The notes beneath the pieces are model-generated. The model ran no database searches. It was not told the DNA's origin and was given only the letters and a program-made list of their open reading frames with translations. Of a stretch of 64,000 nucleotides of DNA, positions 1-8,523 are shown in pieces; the stretch's first letter is position 1; each line of letters starts with the position of its first letter. The stretch lies in assembly GCF_000695255.1 (NCBI RefSeq), contig NZ_JMIB01000032.1:101300-165299 (forward strand), in the 5' to 3' direction. Source of the stretch: Photobacterium galatheae. Its GTDB lineage: Bacteria; Pseudomonadota; Gammaproteobacteria; Enterobacterales; Vibrionaceae. The translations under genes were made by a program, and so were the position numbers.

Positions 1-100
1 GCAGGGCTACAATCCCGACGATGACGCCTGAAATGATGTTTCTGACCCAGTGTTGGCGCTGGAACAAACCCGCCTGATAAGCCTCTTTTACCGCAATCAT
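1..100 (-). CDS. SulP-family anion transporter, N-terminal fragment (partial)
   Basis: Only the first 33 codons are inside the window; the gene runs off the left edge. The visible N-terminus has a short polar, Q/R-rich stretch followed by RNIISGVIVGIVAL, which resembles the start of the first membrane segment in SulP (sulfate permease/STAS) transporters. The ATG at 100-98 is the first start after an in-frame stop upstream; its ribosome binding site is weak. Divergent from yjdM. Family assignment is tentative because so little is visible. Confidence 0.45.
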   Translation of the reverse strand, partial: MIAVKEAYQAGLFQRQHWVRNIISGVIVGIVAL

Positions 101-240
101 GTCCGACCCGAAGCGTAAATGGAGTGATAATTAAATGATAATTACATTATAATGTGGTGGCAATATCATCCAGCATTGGCAAGACCGCGCTGGGCGAATA
201 TCCTTAAGTTGATACTTTTATAAAAGAGAGACCGTTGAGC

Positions 241-582
241 ATGAGTGATACCTTACCTCCTTGCCCAGAGTGCAATTCGTCTTATGTCTATGAAGATCAG
301 TCGATGCTGATCTGTCCTGAATGTGGCCATGAGTGGATTCAGGGTGAAGTCGCAGAAGATCCGGATGCGCTGGTCGTGAAAGATTCGAACGGCAATGTCC
401 TGCAGGAAGGTGATTTTGTGACCCTGATTAAAGACCTGAAAGTGAAAGGTTCTTCTTCGGTTGCGAAAGTCGGCACTAAAGTGAAGATTAACCGTCTGGT
501 AGACGGTGACCACAACATCGATTGTAAAATCGATGGTATCGGTGCCATGATGCTGAAATCTGAGTTTGTGAAAAAAGCCTGA
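241..582 (+). CDS. yjdM: YjdM/PhnA family zinc-ribbon protein
   Basis: Small cytoplasmic protein of the PhnA/YjdM family, 113 residues. The N-terminus carries a zinc ribbon with two Cys pairs (CPEC about residue 8 and CPECGHEW about residue 26), and the remainder is the SH3-like PhnA domain ([16 protein letters not shown], then the [16 protein letters not shown] stretch). Despite the old name, this family is not itself a phosphonoacetate hydrolase and its role is unclear. The ATG at 241 is preferred over a TTG at 235, because GAGAG at 226-230 is spaced 10 nt from the ATG but only 4 nt from the TTG. Convergent with grcA, with a shared terminator between them. Confidence 0.9.
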   Translation: MSDTLPPCPECNSSYVYEDQSMLICPECGHEWIQGEVAEDPDALVVKDSNGNVLQEGDFVTLIKDLKVKGSSSVAKVGTKVKINRLVDGDHNIDCKIDGIGAMMLKSEFVKKA

Positions 583-607
583 TTCGGGCTGACTTTCACA
601 TAAAAAT

Positions 608-642
608 AAAACGCCGCAGCGATGAACCCTGCGGCGTTTTTG
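608..642. terminator. Bidirectional terminator yjdM/grcA
   Basis: Stem ACGCCGCAG (611-619) pairs with CTGCGGCGT (629-637), followed by a T run and preceded by an A-rich run, so it can work for both convergent genes. Confidence 0.85.
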
Positions 643-666
643 TTGCGCTTTTTATTTGCCTGAACC

Positions 667-1044
667 TTACAGTGTGTCTGTAAAAGTACGGGCAATCACA
701 TCACGCTGCTGCTCTGGCGTCAGCGAGTTGAAACGTACCGCATAGCCAGACACGCGAATGGTCAGTTGCGGGTACTTCTCCGGATGTGCGACGGCATCTT
801 CCAGCGTTTCACGCTTGAGCACATTGACGTTCAGGTGCTGACCCCCTTCAATCCGTGGCGCCTGTTCAACCGGCAGCTCACGGTATTCAAACTCGCCCAG
901 TTCAGCCGCAGGAACCTCCTGTTCGGCGCTGAAGCCTTCTGCAGCACACAGGCAACGGGCTGTGCCGTTGTCTGTATCCAGCAGCCAGATCGAATTCAGC
1001 AAGTGTGGGTTGGCCGATTGGGTGATTTGAATGCCTTTGATCAT
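667..1044 (-). CDS. grcA: Autonomous glycyl radical cofactor GrcA (YfiD)
   Basis: 125-residue stand-alone copy of the C-terminal glycyl-radical domain of pyruvate formate-lyase. In E. coli it rescues PflB whose radical segment was cleaved by oxygen. The C-terminus holds the radical loop ([16 protein letters not shown]) with the radical Gly in SGYAV, and the mid region [10 protein letters not shown] is also typical. The start at 1044 (MIKGIQIT...) matches the family N-terminus and is preceded by AGGAG; a longer in-frame reading to 1074 lacks this. A perfect FNR box lies about 100 bp upstream, consistent with the known anaerobic induction of yfiD. Confidence 0.95.
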   Translation of the reverse strand: MIKGIQITQSANPHLLNSIWLLDTDNGTARCLCAAEGFSAEQEVPAAELGEFEYRELPVEQAPRIEGGQHLNVNVLKRETLEDAVAHPEKYPQLTIRVSGYAVRFNSLTPEQQRDVIARTFTDTL

Positions 1045-1372
1045 GGCAGCTCCTTGAGTGTGTTCGATCAACAATGAATGGATGTCAGGCCAGACACTGC
1101 GGTCTGCCCTCTATGGCATCCTACCGCGTTGTGACACCGGGCAATTGATCTGCATCAATGGGCTTTCGTCCCTGAGTGGTCTGACTTGCACGAAAGATGT
1201 ACAAAATTGCTCGATCATGGGGCGGTGCATATAAATCACACAACTGAGTGGTCGCTTAATAAACAGTGAAATGCCGCGAAATCGTTGTTTGAGACAGGTC
1301 GTTTGTCAGGCGAGAAAAGTTGGCATTGTTCTTTCATTGTCTAGTTCAGACCTGAATTGTGAGGAAACCCAT
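1045..1372. other. Intergenic region, grcA promoter side
   Basis: 328 bp between grcA and the small ORF at 1373. Apart from the FNR box I see no RNA gene, repeat or further clear operator. A TTGCA-N4-AGATG stretch near 1186 is at most a weak second FNR-like half-site. Confidence 0.4.
1145..1158. promoter_or_regulatory. FNR binding site upstream of grcA
   Basis: TTGATCTGCATCAA is a perfect match to the FNR consensus (TTGAT-N4-ATCAA). Its centre is about 107 bp from the grcA start codon, compatible with an activating position at a promoter near 1110. I could not fix the -10 element with confidence. Confidence 0.8.
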
Positions 1373-1513
1373 ATGAGAGCGACCACGATCCCTGCGACTG
1401 CAACCCGTGTGCATTATTGCGCCCGTTTACCCCAGGCGAACCGTCCGATTCAGGGCAGAGGTCACTGGCGAACACCGGTCGGGCCGATCAGTCGTCCGAA
1501 AACGGCATCTTGA
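1373..1513 (+). CDS. Small Arg/Pro-rich ORF upstream of ung (46 aa)
   Basis: ATG preceded by GAGGAAACCC, a good ribosome binding site 5-9 nt upstream. The predicted peptide is 46 residues, basic and rich in Arg, Pro and Thr (it begins MRATTIPATATRVHY), with no membrane segment or motif I recognise. It could be a small protein, a leader peptide for ung 74 bp downstream, or chance. The spacing and RBS are the only support. Confidence 0.35.
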   Translation: MRATTIPATATRVHYCARLPQANRPIQGRGHWRTPVGPISRPKTAS

Positions 1514-1587
1514 TTTCCTGAATAGCCACATCGCAAGATTCAGGTAGAATGTCGGCTCATTGACTGAGACAAGCTGCAGGAGCCGAC

Positions 1588-2289
1588 ATGTCTGCCCCGG
1601 AAACATCCATTTCAGCCCCATTCGACTGGGCGCAACTCTTACAACAGGAACGTCAGCAAGCCTATCTTCAACAGGCAGAGAGCCGGGTTGCCGAAGAAAG
1701 GGCAGCAGGAAAAGCAATTTATCCACCGGAAGTGTCTGTGTTCAGTGCTTTTGATGTCACTCCTTTTGAGCAGGTGAAGGTGGTGATTCTGGGACAGGAT
1801 CCGTATCACGGCCCCGGTCAGGCACACGGCCTGAGTTTTTCTGTGCAGCCCGGCGTGAAGGTGCCCCCTTCGCTGGCCAATATGTATAAAGAACTGGCGA
1901 CAGACATCGAAGGTTTTGTCATTCCGGAACATGGTTATTTGCAACACTGGGCTGAGCAGGGGGTTCTGTTGCTGAATACGGTGCTGACCGTTGAGCAGGG
2001 AAAGGCTCATTCTCACAGTAAATTTGGCTGGGAAACCTTTACCGATCAGGTGATTGCCAGCCTGAACCAGCATCGTGAGGGACTGGTGTTCCTGCTCTGG
2101 GGCGCGCATGCGCAGAAAAAAGGGAAGCATATCGACCGGGACAAGCATTGCGTGCTTGAAGCGGCACATCCGTCACCTTTGTCTGCTTATCGGGGCTTTT
2201 TTGGTTGCCGCCACTTTTCTCAGGCGAATCAATGGTTGAGAAAAATGCATAAAAGTGAGATTGACTGGCAAATACCTGCACAAATCTGA
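1588..2289 (+). CDS. ung: Uracil-DNA glycosylase
   Basis: Family 1 uracil-DNA glycosylase, 233 residues, excising uracil from DNA as the first step of base excision repair. The water-activating motif GQDPYHGP has its Asp at residue 71, and the DNA-intercalation loop [17 protein letters not shown] has its catalytic His at residue 194. Length matches the E. coli enzyme (229). The ATG at 1588 follows AGGAG with 6-nt spacing. Monocistronic by position. Confidence 0.97.
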   Translation: MSAPETSISAPFDWAQLLQQERQQAYLQQAESRVAEERAAGKAIYPPEVSVFSAFDVTPFEQVKVVILGQDPYHGPGQAHGLSFSVQPGVKVPPSLANMYKELATDIEGFVIPEHGYLQHWAEQGVLLLNTVLTVEQGKAHSHSKFGWETFTDQVIASLNQHREGLVFLLWGAHAQKKGKHIDRDKHCVLEAAHPSPLSAYRGFFGCRHFSQANQWLRKMHKSEIDWQIPAQI

Positions 2290-2369
2290 GCCAACCTAAT
2301 CTGGATCAAACCCATTTCGGCAGCCCGGTTTACACTTAAAGCTGGAAAGTTAGTGCCCGGGAGGTCGAA

Positions 2370-2909
2370 ATGCTATTGGACAGTATTCACACCGAACATG
2401 GTTATATTAACCGTCTGCTCAGGTTGTTACGCACTAAACTGACTGCAATCAGGGAAGGTCATGAAGTGAATTATCAACTGATTCGCGACATTGTGACTTA
2501 TCTGCAGAATCAGGCTGAGCACTACCATCATCCGAAAGAGGATGTGATTTATCATTACTACATCAAACACTACGGGAACGAACAGCGCATTTTAGATCTG
2601 GAGGCGGAACATCAGGAACTGGCCGAGCTGACCGCAGAGTTTGCGGAAACCGTCGATATGATTCTGATGGATGCCGTGATTCCGCTGGATGTGTTTGCCG
2701 AAAAGCTGAATGTGTTTGTTGACCGGCAGAAACAGCATTTGGAGATGGAAGAGAAACAGGTGTTTCCGGCGATTCGTAAGCGCTTCACACCTGCCGACTG
2801 GGCCGCTGTGGAACATGCGTACCGGGATTGCCTGAATGACCCGCTGTTTGGGCAAGAAGTGTCGGCTCAATATCGGGAACTGGCTCGCCGTTTGGAGCCG
2901 GAAGAGTAG
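2370..2909 (+). CDS. Hemerythrin-like HHE domain protein
   Basis: 179-residue helical protein with the hemerythrin/HHE iron-binding pattern: TEHGYI near residue 9, HYHHPKED near 51-58, EAEHQEL near 80, and QHLEMEEKQVFP near 117-128. These supply the His and Glu/Asp ligands of a di-iron site. It may bind O2 or NO or act in iron or redox sensing; the specific role is unknown. The start has GGAGG at 2360-2364. Soluble, no signal peptide. Confidence 0.85.
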   Translation: MLLDSIHTEHGYINRLLRLLRTKLTAIREGHEVNYQLIRDIVTYLQNQAEHYHHPKEDVIYHYYIKHYGNEQRILDLEAEHQELAELTAEFAETVDMILMDAVIPLDVFAEKLNVFVDRQKQHLEMEEKQVFPAIRKRFTPADWAAVEHAYRDCLNDPLFGQEVSAQYRELARRLEPEE

Positions 2910-2945
2910 CCGGACGCGTCAATTCATTCTTTTCATGATTTCCTG

Positions 2946-2975
2946 AAAAAGCACCGGCTGGGTGCCGGTGCTGAT
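2946..2975 (-). terminator. Terminator of the DUF3545 gene (possibly bidirectional)
   Basis: A perfect 9-bp stem AGCACCGGC (2950-2958)/GCCGGTGCT (2964-2972). On the minus strand it is followed by TTTTT, so it mainly serves the minus-strand gene at 3004; the plus-strand T run is weak. Confidence 0.75.
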
Positions 2976-3003
2976 TGTTATCTGGCGTATGACTCAGCTT
3001 GGT

Positions 3004-3183
3004 TCAGATGTCCACCTCGTCGGTGAATTCATGTAAGATATCGATTTCCTGAAGTTCCTTTTTCAGGCGCTGTTTATCTTTCAGTGCTTCAATTTCCCGC
3101 CATTTTCGTTTGACTGGCTTACTGCGTGAGTTACGACGGGGTAAATCGCTTTCAAGTATTTGGTCAAATCCGAAGCTATCCAT
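3004..3183 (-). CDS. DUF3545 family small protein (59 aa)
   Basis: A 59-residue ORF starting MDSFGFDQILE and containing a basic heptad-like stretch (KRKWREIEALKDKQRLKK), characteristic of the Vibrionaceae DUF3545 family. The ribosome binding site GAGGTG lies 5 nt before the ATG and the 3' end has its own strong terminator, both supporting expression. Soluble, probably helical; function unknown. A CTGAG-N5-CTCAG inverted repeat lies about 20 bp upstream of the start and could be an operator. Confidence 0.8.
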   Translation of the reverse strand: MDSFGFDQILESDLPRRNSRSKPVKRKWREIEALKDKQRLKKELQEIDILHEFTDEVDI

Positions 3184-3629
3184 AGTGCACCTCGCTCAAT
3201 CCTGAGTATTGCTCAGATATAGGGAGCATTTTGCCCCTTGGTCATCAGTTAAATATCACAATCAGGCATAGAATAAAATTGAACCATTTCGCATTTGTTA
3301 CTTATTTGTGAAACTCCTTCACACGTCATCAATTGGGCAATGGTTTGTCCAGTGGCGGCCAGCGCCATCAAACCCTCACTTTTTCATGGACACCATTGAT
3401 TTTTGAGAACTAACTCATCATTATCGCTCAGGTTTTCATCAGTGCGGAGCTGGACTGGCCGGAATGTCCGGATTGAACTGTTTTCAGGGGGCCAGCAAAG
3501 GTTTTCTGGTTTGAGAACAGCCTATACTGTCAAAGTGATGTAGAAAGTGATGACGTTGAATGAATACAGACCGACTCGAAATGCCGGGTGGTGTGTGAAG
3601 CCGGGCGATGAATACGCTAAGGGGTTGAA
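3184..3629. other. Intergenic region upstream of the AGCS symporter
   Basis: 446 bp between divergent genes. It contains the inverted repeats at 3202-3216 and 3307-3323 (TGTGAA-N5-TTCACA). I looked for a glycine riboswitch, common before AGCS transporters in vibrios, and see no convincing one. No RNA gene or ORF is supported. Confidence 0.4.
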
Positions 3630-5060
3630 GTGACAAGTCAGCTAAATTTCCTGAATGATCTGCTGTGGGGATCTGTCCTGATTTATCTGCTGATCGGGGT
3701 CGGGCTCTTTTTTACCTATCGGCTGGGATTTATCCAGTTCCGTCATTTTCGGCACATGTTTCAAGTGATGAAAAACAGCCGTAAGTCAGATGCGGCAGGG
3801 ATTTCTTCATTTCAGGCGCTGTGTACCAGCCTGGCAGCCCGGGTTGGGACCGGGAATATGGCTGGTGTGGCGGTTGCACTGACGCTCGGTGGACCCGGGG
3901 CTATTTTCTGGATGTGGTTGATTGCGATGCTGGGCATGGCAACGGCCTTTGCGGAAAGCGCCTTGGCTCAGCTGTATAAAACCCGTGACGACGAAGGTAA
4001 CTATCGCGGTGGCCCGGCCTACTATATGGAGAAAGGGCTTGGCATGCGCTGGATGGGCGTGGTCTTCTCGATCTTCCTGATCATTGCCTTTGGACTGGTT
4101 TTTAATGCCGTGCAGGCGAACTCGATTGCCAAAGCAATGAACGTGGCTTTTGGCTGGCAGCCACTCGTGGTCGGGATGGTGCTGGTCGCGCTGACCGGAT
4201 TTATCATTTTTGGCGGGATGCGTACCATCGCCAGGACGGCTGAAATTCTGGTGCCGGCGATGGCGATTTGTTATCTGACGCTGGCACTGGTCGTGGTGGC
4301 GATGAATATTGAACAGGTGCCGTCGGTGCTGGCACTGATCTTCCGCAGCGCATTCGGTCTGGAAGAAGCCGCTTCAGGGGCTTTGGGTTATACCATTGCG
4401 CAGGGGATGATCAACGGTCTCAAACGCGGTCTGTTTTCGAATGAAGCCGGAATGGGTTCAGCGCCGAATGCGGCAGCATCGGCCACGCCTTATCCGCCTC
4501 ATCCGGCATCTCAGGGGTATGTTCAGATGCTGGGGGTCTTTACCGATACCATTGTGATTTGTAGTGCGACGGTCGCGATTATCCTCATGTCGGGTGAATA
4601 TGTTCCCCACAGTGAAGTCACCGGCATCGAACTGACACAGCGGGCGCTGTCTTCTCAGGTGGGTGACTGGGGGGAAGTCTTCATCGCTATCGCCATCTTT
4701 TTATTTGCTTTCACTTCGCTGGTGGCCAATTACTCGTATGCGGAAACCAATCTGATCTTTCTGGAGCACAATCATAAGGCTGGTCTGGCCATTTTCCGTC
4801 TGGTGGTGCTGGGGATGGTGATGTTCGGGGCGCTGGCTGAACTGCCGACGGTGTGGACGATGGCCGATATCTCGATGGGGATGATGGCCATTATTAACCT
4901 GATTGCGATTGTGCTGATGTCGGGCACTGTGGTGAAGCTAGCCAGAGACTATAACACTCAGCTTTCACTGGGTAAGCTGCCGACCTTCGATAGCCGTCAG
5001 TATCCCGAGTTACATGCCCAGTTAGATGAAGAAATCTGGACGCGTTCACCGGAACGATAG
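3630..5060 (+). CDS. Sodium:alanine symporter family (AGCS) transporter
   Basis: 476-residue inner-membrane protein with about 10-11 hydrophobic segments that imports a small neutral amino acid (alanine or glycine in characterised members) with Na+. The family motifs GTGNMAGVAVALTLGGPGA (about residue 75) and LFSNEAGMGSAPNAAA (about residue 268) are intact. Starts at GTG 3630 after GGGG; no in-frame ATG gives a better N-terminus. A strong terminator follows, so it is a single-gene unit. Substrate is not determinable from sequence. Confidence 0.92.
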   Translation: MTSQLNFLNDLLWGSVLIYLLIGVGLFFTYRLGFIQFRHFRHMFQVMKNSRKSDAAGISSFQALCTSLAARVGTGNMAGVAVALTLGGPGAIFWMWLIAMLGMATAFAESALAQLYKTRDDEGNYRGGPAYYMEKGLGMRWMGVVFSIFLIIAFGLVFNAVQANSIAKAMNVAFGWQPLVVGMVLVALTGFIIFGGMRTIARTAEILVPAMAICYLTLALVVVAMNIEQVPSVLALIFRSAFGLEEAASGALGYTIAQGMINGLKRGLFSNEAGMGSAPNAAASATPYPPHPASQGYVQMLGVFTDTIVICSATVAIILMSGEYVPHSEVTGIELTQRALSSQVGDWGEVFIAIAIFLFAFTSLVANYSYAETNLIFLEHNHKAGLAIFRLVVLGMVMFGALAELPTVWTMADISMGMMAIINLIAIVLMSGTVVKLARDYNTQLSLGKLPTFDSRQYPELHAQLDEEIWTRSPER

Positions 5061-5084
5061 GTCTGGCCGATGACTGAGAAAGTA

Positions 5085-5116
5085 AAAACCACGTGGGTTC
5101 TACGTGGTTTTTTCAT
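5085..5116 (+). terminator. Terminator after the AGCS symporter
   Basis: Stem AAAACCACGT (5085-5094)/ACGTGGTTTT (5102-5111) with a 7-nt loop, running into TTTT. Confidence 0.85.
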
Positions 5117-5165
5117 GTCGAAATGATACTCTTTGAGGCAGTTTAACGCATAGGAAATCGAAAAA

Positions 5166-5939
5166 ATGCTGATTGTGGTCTCGCCTGCGAAAACGCTGGA
5201 TTATGAATCGCCTTTGGCGACAGAAACTTATACTCAGCCTGAACTCTTGGATCACTCAGCGGAGTTGATCGAGGTTTGCAGGACGCTGACCCCGATGGAC
5301 ATTGCCAGTCTGATGAAGGTGAGTGACAAGATCGCTGGCCTGAATGCAGCCCGCTTTGCCGAATGGCAGCCAGATTTTACCCCGGCCAATTCCCGACAGG
5401 CGATTCTGGCATTTAAAGGGGATGTCTACACCGGGTTGGAAGCTGAAAGCATGGACGCCGCGGACTTTGCTTTTGCACAGCAACATTTGCGGATGCTGTC
5501 TGGCCTGTATGGTCTGTTGCGCCCGCTGGATCTGATGCAGCCATACCGGCTGGAAATGGGGACGAAGCTGGCCAATGGCCGCGGTACGAACCTGTACCAG
5601 TTCTGGGATAACATCATCACCGAGAAACTGAATACAGCATTGGCTGAGCAGGGGGATGACATTCTGATCAATCTGGCATCGAATGAATACTTCAAAGCGG
5701 TGAAGCCGAAATCACTCAAAGGCAAGGTGGTCACCCCGGTCTTTAAGGACTGTAAGAACGGACAGTACAAGGTCATCAGTTTCTTTGCCAAAAAGGCACG
5801 CGGCATGATGGCGCGTTACATGATTGATCATCGTCTGACATCGGTGGAACAGCTGAAAAAATTTGACGTCGCCGGCTATTATTTCTCGCCAGAAGAGTCG
5901 ACGGATAAAGAACTGGTCTTCAAGCGCGAAGAACAATAA
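5166..5939 (+). CDS. yaaA: Peroxide stress protein YaaA
   Basis: 257 residues, the full length of the YaaA/DUF328 family (E. coli 258). The N-terminus ([17 protein letters not shown]) and the C-terminal lysine-rich [14 protein letters not shown] block are family hallmarks. In E. coli, YaaA is induced by OxyR and limits intracellular free iron and DNA damage during H2O2 stress. No OxyR site can be assigned by eye here. Monocistronic between two terminators. Confidence 0.95.
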   Translation: MLIVVSPAKTLDYESPLATETYTQPELLDHSAELIEVCRTLTPMDIASLMKVSDKIAGLNAARFAEWQPDFTPANSRQAILAFKGDVYTGLEAESMDAADFAFAQQHLRMLSGLYGLLRPLDLMQPYRLEMGTKLANGRGTNLYQFWDNIITEKLNTALAEQGDDILINLASNEYFKAVKPKSLKGKVVTPVFKDCKNGQYKVISFFAKKARGMMARYMIDHRLTSVEQLKKFDVAGYYFSPEESTDKELVFKREEQ

Positions 5940-5965
5940 GTTATCGCCAAGACAAGAAGATGATA

Positions 5966-5998
5966 AAAAGGGCCGGATGATTCATCCGGCCCTTTTTG
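5966..5998. terminator. Bidirectional terminator yaaA/srmB
   Basis: GGCCGGATG (5971-5979)/CATCCGGCC (5983-5991) with a 3-nt loop, flanked by an A run on the left and a T run on the right. Confidence 0.9.
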
Positions 5999-6020
5999 TT
6001 GATTTTGTCGTCAGGATAGC

Positions 6021-7256
6021 TTACTTCGCAGATTTATTTTTCGCCGTTTTCTTTTTGGCGCCTGCTTTTTTGCTGTCTTTGGTTTTTTTCTTTTTCTTCA
6101 CCGTGGACGGCTTTTTGTTTTTCGGACGCATGCCCTCAATGAACCGCTCCGGCACTTCTTCTTTCATGTAACGGCTGACTCGCTCGATCATCGCCTGATC
6201 ATGCGCCTCAACCAGGGAGATGGCAGTGCCTTTCTTCCCAGCGCGGGCCGTTCGGCCGATACGGTGCAGGTACACATCGGCAGTGCGTGGCATGTCGAAG
6301 TTAATCACGTGGCTGACATCCGGCAGGTCGATGCCGCGGGCCGCGACATCGGTGGCGATCAGGATGTTGACTTCCCCTTCACTGAAACGACGGATGGTGT
6401 TGTTGCGGCTGGCTTGTGCCATTTCGCCTTGAATCCAGCAGCAAGGCACTTGCATGGCTGCCAGCTTATCGCGCAGCTCCGCCAGACGTTCACGGGTTTT
6501 GACAAAAATGATACTGCGCTCAGCCTGTTCTTTCAGGATATTTTCCAGCAGTGCCAGCTTGTGCGTCATGTCGTCACAGCGATGGTAGACTTGGTGGATC
6601 TTCTTGCGCTCACGGCGAGGCGGCTCGGCGTTGACTTCAACCGGCTCATTGAGAATGGTACGGGAAAATTCACGAACGCCTTTGCCTTCCAGGGTTGCCG
6701 AGAACAACAGGCTCTGGCGGCGCCAGCGGCATTCTTCATGGACACGTTTCACGACCGCGCCGAAACCCATGTCCAGCATGCGGTCGGCTTCATCCAGGAT
6801 GAGACATTCAATGGCGCGGCAATCGAATTTCTCGCCTTCGATGTATTCCATCAGCCGACCCGGTGTGGCGACCACGATGTCCTGGGTTTTACCCAGATAC
6901 TCTGCGTGATCGTCGTAAGAGATCCCGCCGGTAATGGTGAAGATCTTCAAATCAGTGTGCGCAGCCAGTGCTTTGGCCTGATCGGCGACCTGAATGGCCA
7001 GTTCACGGGTTGGTGTCAGGATCAGAACCCGGGCTGGTCCCGGTTTACGTCGTGGGAAGTCCAGCAGGTGCTGAATCATGGGCAGCACAAAGGCTGCAGT
7101 TTTTCCGGTACCCGTCGGGGCGGAAGCCAGAACGTCACGGCCATCCAGGGCATGAGGGATAGCTTCTGCCTGTACAACGGTCGGACGGGAAAAGCCCATG
7201 TCTTCAATCGCCTGTAGCAGTTCGCCATCTAACTCTAGTTCGGAAAAATCTCTCAC
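6021..7256 (-). CDS. srmB: DEAD-box RNA helicase SrmB
   Basis: 411-residue ATP-dependent RNA helicase; SrmB acts early in 50S subunit assembly. Visible motifs in order: Q motif (FSRPTVVQAEAIPHAL), motif I APTGTGKT at 46-53, motif Ia PTRELAIQ, DEAD near residue 155, motif III SAT, motif V ATDVAARGID and motif VI HRIGRTARAG. The C-terminal tail is a run of Lys-rich RNA-binding sequence. GTG start at 7256 with GAGGA upstream. Its placement next to trmN (yfiC) matches the E. coli neighbourhood, though here both genes are on the same strand. Confidence 0.95.
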   Translation of the reverse strand: MRDFSELELDGELLQAIEDMGFSRPTVVQAEAIPHALDGRDVLASAPTGTGKTAAFVLPMIQHLLDFPRRKPGPARVLILTPTRELAIQVADQAKALAAHTDLKIFTITGGISYDDHAEYLGKTQDIVVATPGRLMEYIEGEKFDCRAIECLILDEADRMLDMGFGAVVKRVHEECRWRRQSLLFSATLEGKGVREFSRTILNEPVEVNAEPPRRERKKIHQVYHRCDDMTHKLALLENILKEQAERSIIFVKTRERLAELRDKLAAMQVPCCWIQGEMAQASRNNTIRRFSEGEVNILIATDVAARGIDLPDVSHVINFDMPRTADVYLHRIGRTARAGKKGTAISLVEAHDQAMIERVSRYMKEEVPERFIEGMRPKNKKPSTVKKKKKTKDSKKAGAKKKTAKNKSAK

Positions 7257-7418
7257 CTGTCTTACTCCTCGGTCGCTTGCTGCCCGTGTTTCTGCGTTGG
7301 GGGCAGGCAGAGCACTGCTGTGATTCAGTTAAGGGGCGGCATTATAGTGTGAATTGGTGCAAGTATCACCGATTAAAGCACAAAAACTTAGCCCGTTGGT
7401 GCCGGACACCGCTTCGCC

Positions 7419-8186
7419 TCAGAGTTTCAGGTAGAACGCTCGGGTCAGGGTAATGAATTCTGGCGAGTACTGACCGTCCTGATGGATGGTCAGTGTTGTC
7501 TGCTCGCAGTGCCCGGGTTGGTGCATCAGCTCAATTAAGAGCCGGGAAACAGGTTTGGTGGCCGTGCTCCGAACCTGACACAGGCGACGACAGTAAAGTT
7601 GGTGGTCTGTCAGCATGGCCAGTAAGGCTTCCCCTTCTGTCAGTGGCAGGATCAGACTTGCGCATCCATCCGCAGCCAGCAGGTGTGTGAGGCCGCTCAG
7701 CAGTACCTGATGAGATAAGGTATTAGTGTGGCGCGCGGTCGCACGGCGCTGACAATTGGCCTGTTCACCACTGTTGAAATAGGGCGGATTACACAAAATG
7801 GTGTGAAAGGCACCTGCGGGCTGGGTGGTTGCCCACGACCGGATATCCTGTTGTTCGGCCTGAAGGCGGTCATGCCAGGGGGAAAGTATAAAATTCTGGC
7901 GGGCTGCAGTCACCGCTGTCGGATCAATATCGACGGCGAGGATCTGTGGTGAACTGCCCTGACTATATTGTGCGGCGATTCGTTGTGCAGCCATTAAGGC
8001 GAGCAATCCGCTGCCACAACCGATATCCAGTAAGGCATTGGTGCCGGGCGTCGCTTCGGGGTGTGGGAGCGACGCCCAGGCACCCAGCAACACACCATCG
8101 GTACTGACTGGCATTCCACAACCGTGGTCATCCACATGGAATTGTTTAAACGTAAAACCTTTTTTCATCGAATGATTCGCGGGCAT
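7419..8186 (-). CDS. trmN: tRNA1(Val) (adenine(37)-N6)-methyltransferase TrmN
   Basis: 255-residue class I SAM-dependent methyltransferase (YfiC) that makes m6A37 in tRNA-Val. SAM-binding motif I is LDIGCGSGLLALMAA, an acidic AVDIDPTAV follows, and the N6-adenine catalytic motif is NPPYF. The N-terminal GFTFKQFHV segment matches the family. The ATG at 8186 has no strong ribosome binding site; an alternative ATG at 8168 would remove six residues. Lies 163 bp upstream of srmB, same strand. Confidence 0.93.
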   Translation of the reverse strand: MPANHSMKKGFTFKQFHVDDHGCGMPVSTDGVLLGAWASLPHPEATPGTNALLDIGCGSGLLALMAAQRIAAQYSQGSSPQILAVDIDPTAVTAARQNFILSPWHDRLQAEQQDIRSWATTQPAGAFHTILCNPPYFNSGEQANCQRRATARHTNTLSHQVLLSGLTHLLAADGCASLILPLTEGEALLAMLTDHQLYCRRLCQVRSTATKPVSRLLIELMHQPGHCEQTTLTIHQDGQYSPEFITLTRAFYLKL

Positions 8187-8523
8187 CGATTAAGAAATAT
8201 GGAGCGCTATTATACCTGAAGGCCCGGTAAATCCATGCTGACACTGTAAACTCTGGACTCTTACTGGTTAATTACTCTGTTTTGGATGTTTTGTGACCAT
8301 GGTTCTGTATGGTCATGATTTCTGAATAATAACCATTATTTGGTGTAATATTCCGTTAATTTCCTCGATAAGCCAAAGAAAGTGGTGTTTTTGGCTGTGA
8401 GGTTGCCACTGGCGTTCTTTTGCTTCATTATGCTGCCTCTTTAGCTGTGCGTAGTGAGATATGCCAGCGCTATAACTTTTATATGCAAACACAACTAAAC
8501 AACAGACGAGTGGAAGGTGCAGT
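8187..8523. other. Intergenic region trmN/brnQ
   Basis: 337 bp between divergent genes, AT-rich. One modest hairpin AGCCAAA (8371-8377)/TTTGGCT (8389-8395) sits about 130 bp before brnQ. No leader peptide or riboswitch that I can support. Confidence 0.35.

Noticed and set aside
148..153. TATAAT before yjdM as a promoter -10
   Set aside because: The hexamer is perfect, but at 16-18 bp upstream there is no acceptable -35, so it was not called.
3184..3629. Glycine riboswitch upstream of the AGCS symporter
   Set aside because: The conserved gcvT-type core elements could not be found on the plus strand.
6201..7217. 338-codon plus-strand frame
   Set aside because: It is the antisense shadow of srmB, whose helicase motifs are all intact on the minus strand.
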